Positions 6,575-9,048 of a DNA stretch of 9,048 nucleotides are shown piece by piece. The translations under genes and the position numbers were made by a program. Every line of letters begins with the position of its first letter. The stretch's first letter is position 1. Below the pieces are notes generated by a model that had not been told where the DNA came from, made no database searches, and worked only from the letters and a program-made list of their open reading frames with translations. The DNA is from Vicinamibacteria bacterium (GTDB taxonomy: Bacteria > Acidobacteriota > Vicinamibacteria > Fen-336 > JAGNNV01), in contig JAENWE010000173.1 of assembly GCA_016650185.1 (NCBI GenBank), forward strand, positions 1 to 9,048, given 5' to 3'.

Positions 6575-7075
6575 ATGAAGCGCACACTTTCCATTCTTGC
6601 CCTCGTCGGCCTCGGGGCCATCGCCTCCGCCCATCCCCATTTCAACAAGACCATCACCGCCGCCCTGCCGGGCGGGGTCGAGGCCACGATCACCTACAAC
6701 ACCACGCCGGCCAATGAGACTCGAGCCACGGACGCGCCGATCGGCGTCTTCACCACGCCGCGCGGACCCAAATTGAAACTGTCCGCCGATGTAAAGACCG
6801 GCGAAACCGTCTCGGTGCCGGCCGGAGAGTACGTTATCGGTGTGATCAAGTTGAGCGCTTCGGACTGGACCATGGCCCTCTACCCGGGCTCCCTCGCTCG
6901 GGGCGCCGCCGCCGACCCGGCCAAAGTCATCAAGCTCGAATCCATCTTCGACTCGAAGGTGGCCCCGGCGGATCACATGCTCATCGACATTACGCCCGGG
7001 CATGGGAAGTTCGAGGGCAAGGCGGTGCTGACCCTTCACTTCGGAACGCTCTTCCTGTCGGGCCTACTGGGCTAA
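6575..7075 (+). CDS. Small secreted protein, DUF2911-like, mature N-terminus His-Pro-His
   Basis: I do not recognise a function. The 166-residue product starts with a clear signal peptide (MKRTLSILALVGLGAIASA), predicted to be cut after residue 19 to leave a mature protein beginning HPHFNKTITAALPGG. The mature part alternates short beta-strand-like segments with glycine turns: GVEATITYNTTPANE (34-48), TPRGPKLKLSADV (61-73), VPAGEYVIGVI (81-91), SDWTMALYPG (96-105), HMLIDITPGHGKFEG (134-148) and VLTLHFGTLF (151-160). The PAGEY...W...L pattern recalls DUF2911 proteins, a family of exported beta-sandwich-like proteins common in Bacteroidota and Acidobacteriota; this match is from memory and only suggestive. 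There are no cysteines. A strong Shine-Dalgarno precedes the ATG. The gene lies 110 bases after the peptidase gene on the same strand and ends against a convergent hairpin. Confidence 0.82.
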   Translation: MKRTLSILALVGLGAIASAHPHFNKTITAALPGGVEATITYNTTPANETRATDAPIGVFTTPRGPKLKLSADVKTGETVSVPAGEYVIGVIKLSASDWTMALYPGSLARGAAADPAKVIKLESIFDSKVAPADHMLIDITPGHGKFEGKAVLTLHFGTLFLSGLLG

Positions 7076-7087
7076 CCAAAGAGCTCG

Positions 7088-7122
7088 CCCGTCGCGCCTC
7101 CTCATGAACGGAGAGCGACGGG
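7088..7122. terminator. Hairpin in the convergent gap, probable bidirectional terminator
   Basis: CCCGTCGC (7088-7095) pairs perfectly with GCGACGGG (7115-7122). Inside it CTCC (7098-7101) pairs with GGAG (7110-7113) around an eight-base loop, giving an interrupted 12-bp stem. It fills most of the 47-base gap between two convergent genes and ends directly before the glycosyltransferase stop. Neither side has a strong U-tract; the minus-strand side reaches a TTT about eight bases on. Confidence 0.6.
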
Positions 7123-8190
7123 TCAGACGTAGGCCCGCAGTGTCGCTTGCACCATGACCTCGCGGGTGAAGTCCTTCAAGAAGCTCTCCCGGCCCGCGGC
7201 GCCGTAGCGGGCGAGAGTTTGTGAAGAGTCCAGCGTCTCGCCCAGGGCCCGAGCCAGCGCTTCGTGATCGCGAGGCGGCGCTAGTCGGCCCGTTTTGCCG
7301 TCGACCACCGCGTCCGGGATACCGCCGGCTCGGGTGGCGACCACGGGCCTGGAGAAGCACATCGCGTCCAGAACCGATGTGCCCAGCCCTTCGAGATGAG
7401 AGGACAGGCAAAAAAGATCGAGGCAGGGGATGAGAGCGTCGAGGTCACTTCTGAATCCCGCGAAGATCACGCGGTCGCTGATCCCCAGGGCGGCGGTCAA
7501 TGACACCAGCTCGGCCTTGAGCGGCCCATCACCACAGATCAGGAAGCGACACTCGGGTTTCGCCTTCAACACGATGGCGGCGGCCCGAAGCAGGGTCGCA
7601 TGGTCTTTGTGATCGACCAATTGGGCGACGTTGCCGACAACGGGTGCGCCCGCCGGGATGCCAAGGGCGCGCAGGGCGTCACGTCCTCCCTTTTCAGGCT
7701 GGCGATCCTTGACCCCTTCATGGACGAGAACGACTTTCTCTGCCCTCACTCCGCTCGAAATGAGGACTTCGCGCACGGCCCGGCTGACGGCAAGAACCCG
7801 GTCCGTACGACCGTACTTCAGGCGGGACAGGAATCGAAGCGAGAAATCGACGCGGCGGCTGGCCACGACTCGAGGCCGGGGCGTTATTCGCCGGGCCCCC
7901 AGAAGGGCCCCGAGGAGTCCGTGCGATTCGTGGACGTGAATCACATTCGGAAGAAAGACGCGTACCGCTTCTCCAATCGCGCGCACGGTCTGCCATGAGA
8001 GATCTCCCCGGCCCACCGTCGCCGGATGCCCCGGGAGCGAGGCCATTGAAGCTCGGGCTGCGAGTTCGCCTCGCTTGTTCGCGAAGATCTTCACGTGGTG
8101 ACCGAGAGTGACCTGGCCTTCCGCGGTCAGGACGATTTGATTCTGCCCTCCTCGCCATTCGGTCGCGGTGTCGACATGGAGGATTCTCAT
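7123..8190 (-). CDS. Glycosyltransferase family 4 (GT-B fold), second copy
   Basis: Predicted sugar transferase acting on a surface glycan or its lipid-linked precursor at the cytoplasmic face. The 355-residue protein starts with the N-terminal glycine loop WRGGQNQ (12-18), which lies at the acceptor side. HVHESHGLLG at 85-94 and SRRVDF at 111-116 follow, a motif I associate with one GT4 subgroup. The donor domain has GNVAQLVDHKD (186-196), ICGDGPLKAEL (218-228) and the signature EGLGTSVLD, where Glu267 is followed by Asp275 instead of the second Glu. AGGIPDAVVDGKTGRLAPP follows. The ATG overlaps the stop of the upstream GT2 gene by four bases (ATGA) with no visible Shine-Dalgarno, so it is probably translated by coupling. 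It is distantly similar to the GT4 at 3932-5056 in the donor domain but clearly not a recent duplicate. Confidence 0.93.
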   Translation of the reverse strand: MRILHVDTATEWRGGQNQIVLTAEGQVTLGHHVKIFANKRGELAARASMASLPGHPATVGRGDLSWQTVRAIGEAVRVFLPNVIHVHESHGLLGALLGARRITPRPRVVASRRVDFSLRFLSRLKYGRTDRVLAVSRAVREVLISSGVRAEKVVLVHEGVKDRQPEKGGRDALRALGIPAGAPVVGNVAQLVDHKDHATLLRAAAIVLKAKPECRFLICGDGPLKAELVSLTAALGISDRVIFAGFRSDLDALIPCLDLFCLSSHLEGLGTSVLDAMCFSRPVVATRAGGIPDAVVDGKTGRLAPPRDHEALARALGETLDSSQTLARYGAAGRESFLKDFTREVMVQATLRAYV

Positions 8191-9041
8191 GAAGGCCGCG
8201 ACGTCTGCAGGGCCTTGAGCTTCGCGAATTTCTGACGGACGTAGAAGGCATTAAGACGGGAAATGCGGTAGCCGATCCAACCCATGAGAAGCCCGCGCTT
8301 GAAGATGTAGTTCCGAATGAAGGCGAACACGGACGCCGCCTCGCCCACTCCAAGACGCGCCCGCCGGCCCTTGGCGTAGGCCGCCTGCGCCCACAGCGTG
8401 GTGTAACGATCGATCCTGCGGAGATGCTCTTCCTCGTCGCGATAGGGCCGATGAATGATCTCGCCTTCGAGGCGCCCCACCGGGCCGTCCACATTCACCG
8501 ATTCGTGCACCAGATCTCCGGCAAAACGCCCGCGCCTTCGATCGAACAGTCGCAGCTGCCAGTCGGGGTACCAATCCGTCGCGCGAATCTCGTGACCCAG
8601 GTAGTGGGTGACGCGGGGAATACGGTAGCCCGCCCTTGGGAGAGACGGCAGGGCGCAAACCTCCTGAATGCCCTTCCGCAGCACATGGCTTACCTCCTCG
8701 TCGGCGTCCAGTGACAAGACGATGTCGTGTCGCGCCTGATCGACGGCAAAGTTCTTCTGAGCCACAAAGGCATCGAACCCTCGCTCCAGAAGGCGCACCC
8801 CGGCGGCGTTGACCCGAGCCACCGTCGAATCTACCGACCCGCCATCGACGACCAGAACTTCGTCGCAAAAAGCGACACTCCGAAGGGCGGCCTCGATCCG
8901 ATCCTCCTCATTCTGAGCGATCAGGACCGCGGAGATCTTCGGCACGGGAACGATGATATCGGCCCCCGGGGTGCGCGGCGCCCGACGATTGCGCAAACTG
9001 TGGGTCTCTCGCGTCCCGGCAGAAGGCGTCGAGTGCGCCAT
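8187..9041 (-). CDS. Glycosyltransferase family 2, WaaE/KdtX-like; start uncertain, may reach the window edge
   Basis: Predicted inverting GT-A glycosyltransferase of the type that adds a hexose to the LPS inner core (WaaE/KdtX-like). Landmarks over 284 residues: ISAVLIAQNEEDRIEAALRS at 36-55, DEVLVVDGGSVDST at 60-73, FVAQKNFAVDQA at 92-103, the DXD metal site LDADEE with Asp112 and Asp114, WYPDWQLRLF at 157-166, GRFAGDLVHESV at 171-182 with the VHE motif, and a C-terminal basic and hydrophobic part (FIRNYIFKRGLLMGWIGYRIS) that may touch the membrane. The first 32 residues are Arg/Pro-rich and unlike the family. A GTG at 8945 (residue 33) two codons before KISAVL gives a more typical 252-residue protein, but neither start has a good Shine-Dalgarno. 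The frame is still open at the window edge. It is first in an operon with the second GT4 (ATGA overlap). The sugar is not determined. Confidence 0.88.
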   Translation of the reverse strand: MAHSTPSAGTRETHSLRNRRAPRTPGADIIVPVPKISAVLIAQNEEDRIEAALRSVAFCDEVLVVDGGSVDSTVARVNAAGVRLLERGFDAFVAQKNFAVDQARHDIVLSLDADEEVSHVLRKGIQEVCALPSLPRAGYRIPRVTHYLGHEIRATDWYPDWQLRLFDRRRGRFAGDLVHESVNVDGPVGRLEGEIIHRPYRDEEEHLRRIDRYTTLWAQAAYAKGRRARLGVGEAASVFAFIRNYIFKRGLLMGWIGYRISRLNAFYVRQKFAKLKALQTSRPS

Positions 9042-9048
9042 TCCACAA

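Noticed and set aside
3932..8190. Recent duplication of the two GT4 genes
   Set aside because: The proteins share only general GT4 donor-domain motifs; the N-terminal halves, lengths and signature residues differ.
1..9048. CRISPR array, insertion sequence, integrase, tRNA or toxin-antitoxin pair
   Set aside because: I saw no regularly spaced direct repeats, transposase motifs, terminal inverted repeats or cloverleaf sequence, and the gaps are too short for unlisted genes.

Overview
The window is a GC-rich (by eye a little over 60% G+C), densely packed bacterial chromosome segment. It holds eight protein-coding genes, one cut by the left edge. I see no tRNA, rRNA, CRISPR, insertion sequence or phage gene. 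Third codon positions are dominated by G/C in every gene and nothing stands out as compositionally foreign. A large secreted-protein repertoire, a WaaE-like glycosyltransferase and an antiquitin-type aldehyde dehydrogenase suggest a Gram-negative bacterium. An Acidobacteriota-like lineage is my best guess, but it rests on resemblance from memory and is only weakly supported.

Left part (1-3806, all + strand): a metabolic gene row. The 3' half of guaA (GMP synthase) runs into a NudL-type Nudix hydrolase gene, which runs into thiD (HMP/HMP-P kinase). Both junctions overlap, so the three are probably co-transcribed and translationally coupled. After 28 bases comes an ALDH7/antiquitin-type aldehyde dehydrogenase gene, probably for alpha-aminoadipate semialdehyde in lysine catabolism. 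It may be read through or driven by a weak -10-like element just before its start. The common theme is nucleotide and cofactor metabolism (GMP, CoA/nucleotide clean-up, thiamin) followed by an NAD(P)-dependent dehydrogenase.

Middle (3807-7122): a convergent gap with a perfect 16-bp palindrome separates the dehydrogenase from a GT4 glycosyltransferase on the - strand. Divergent from it are two + strand genes for exported proteins: an S41 (C-terminal processing type) serine peptidase with signal peptide and PDZ-like domain, and a small secreted protein with DUF2911-like features whose predicted mature N-terminus is His-Pro-His.

Right part (7088-9048): a long hairpin sits in the 47-base convergent gap. 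It is followed by two - strand glycosyltransferase genes overlapping by ATGA: a WaaE/KdtX-like GT2 (transcribed first) and a second GT4. With the first GT4 they look like parts of a cell-surface glycan (LPS core, O-antigen or exopolysaccharide) locus that the two-gene secreted-protein unit interrupts.

I do not see a clearly new system. The points most worth a second look are the small HPH-starting secreted protein and its peptidase neighbour, the palindrome at 3860-3875, and two gene starts that lack Shine-Dalgarno sequences but have -10-like hexamers very close upstream.
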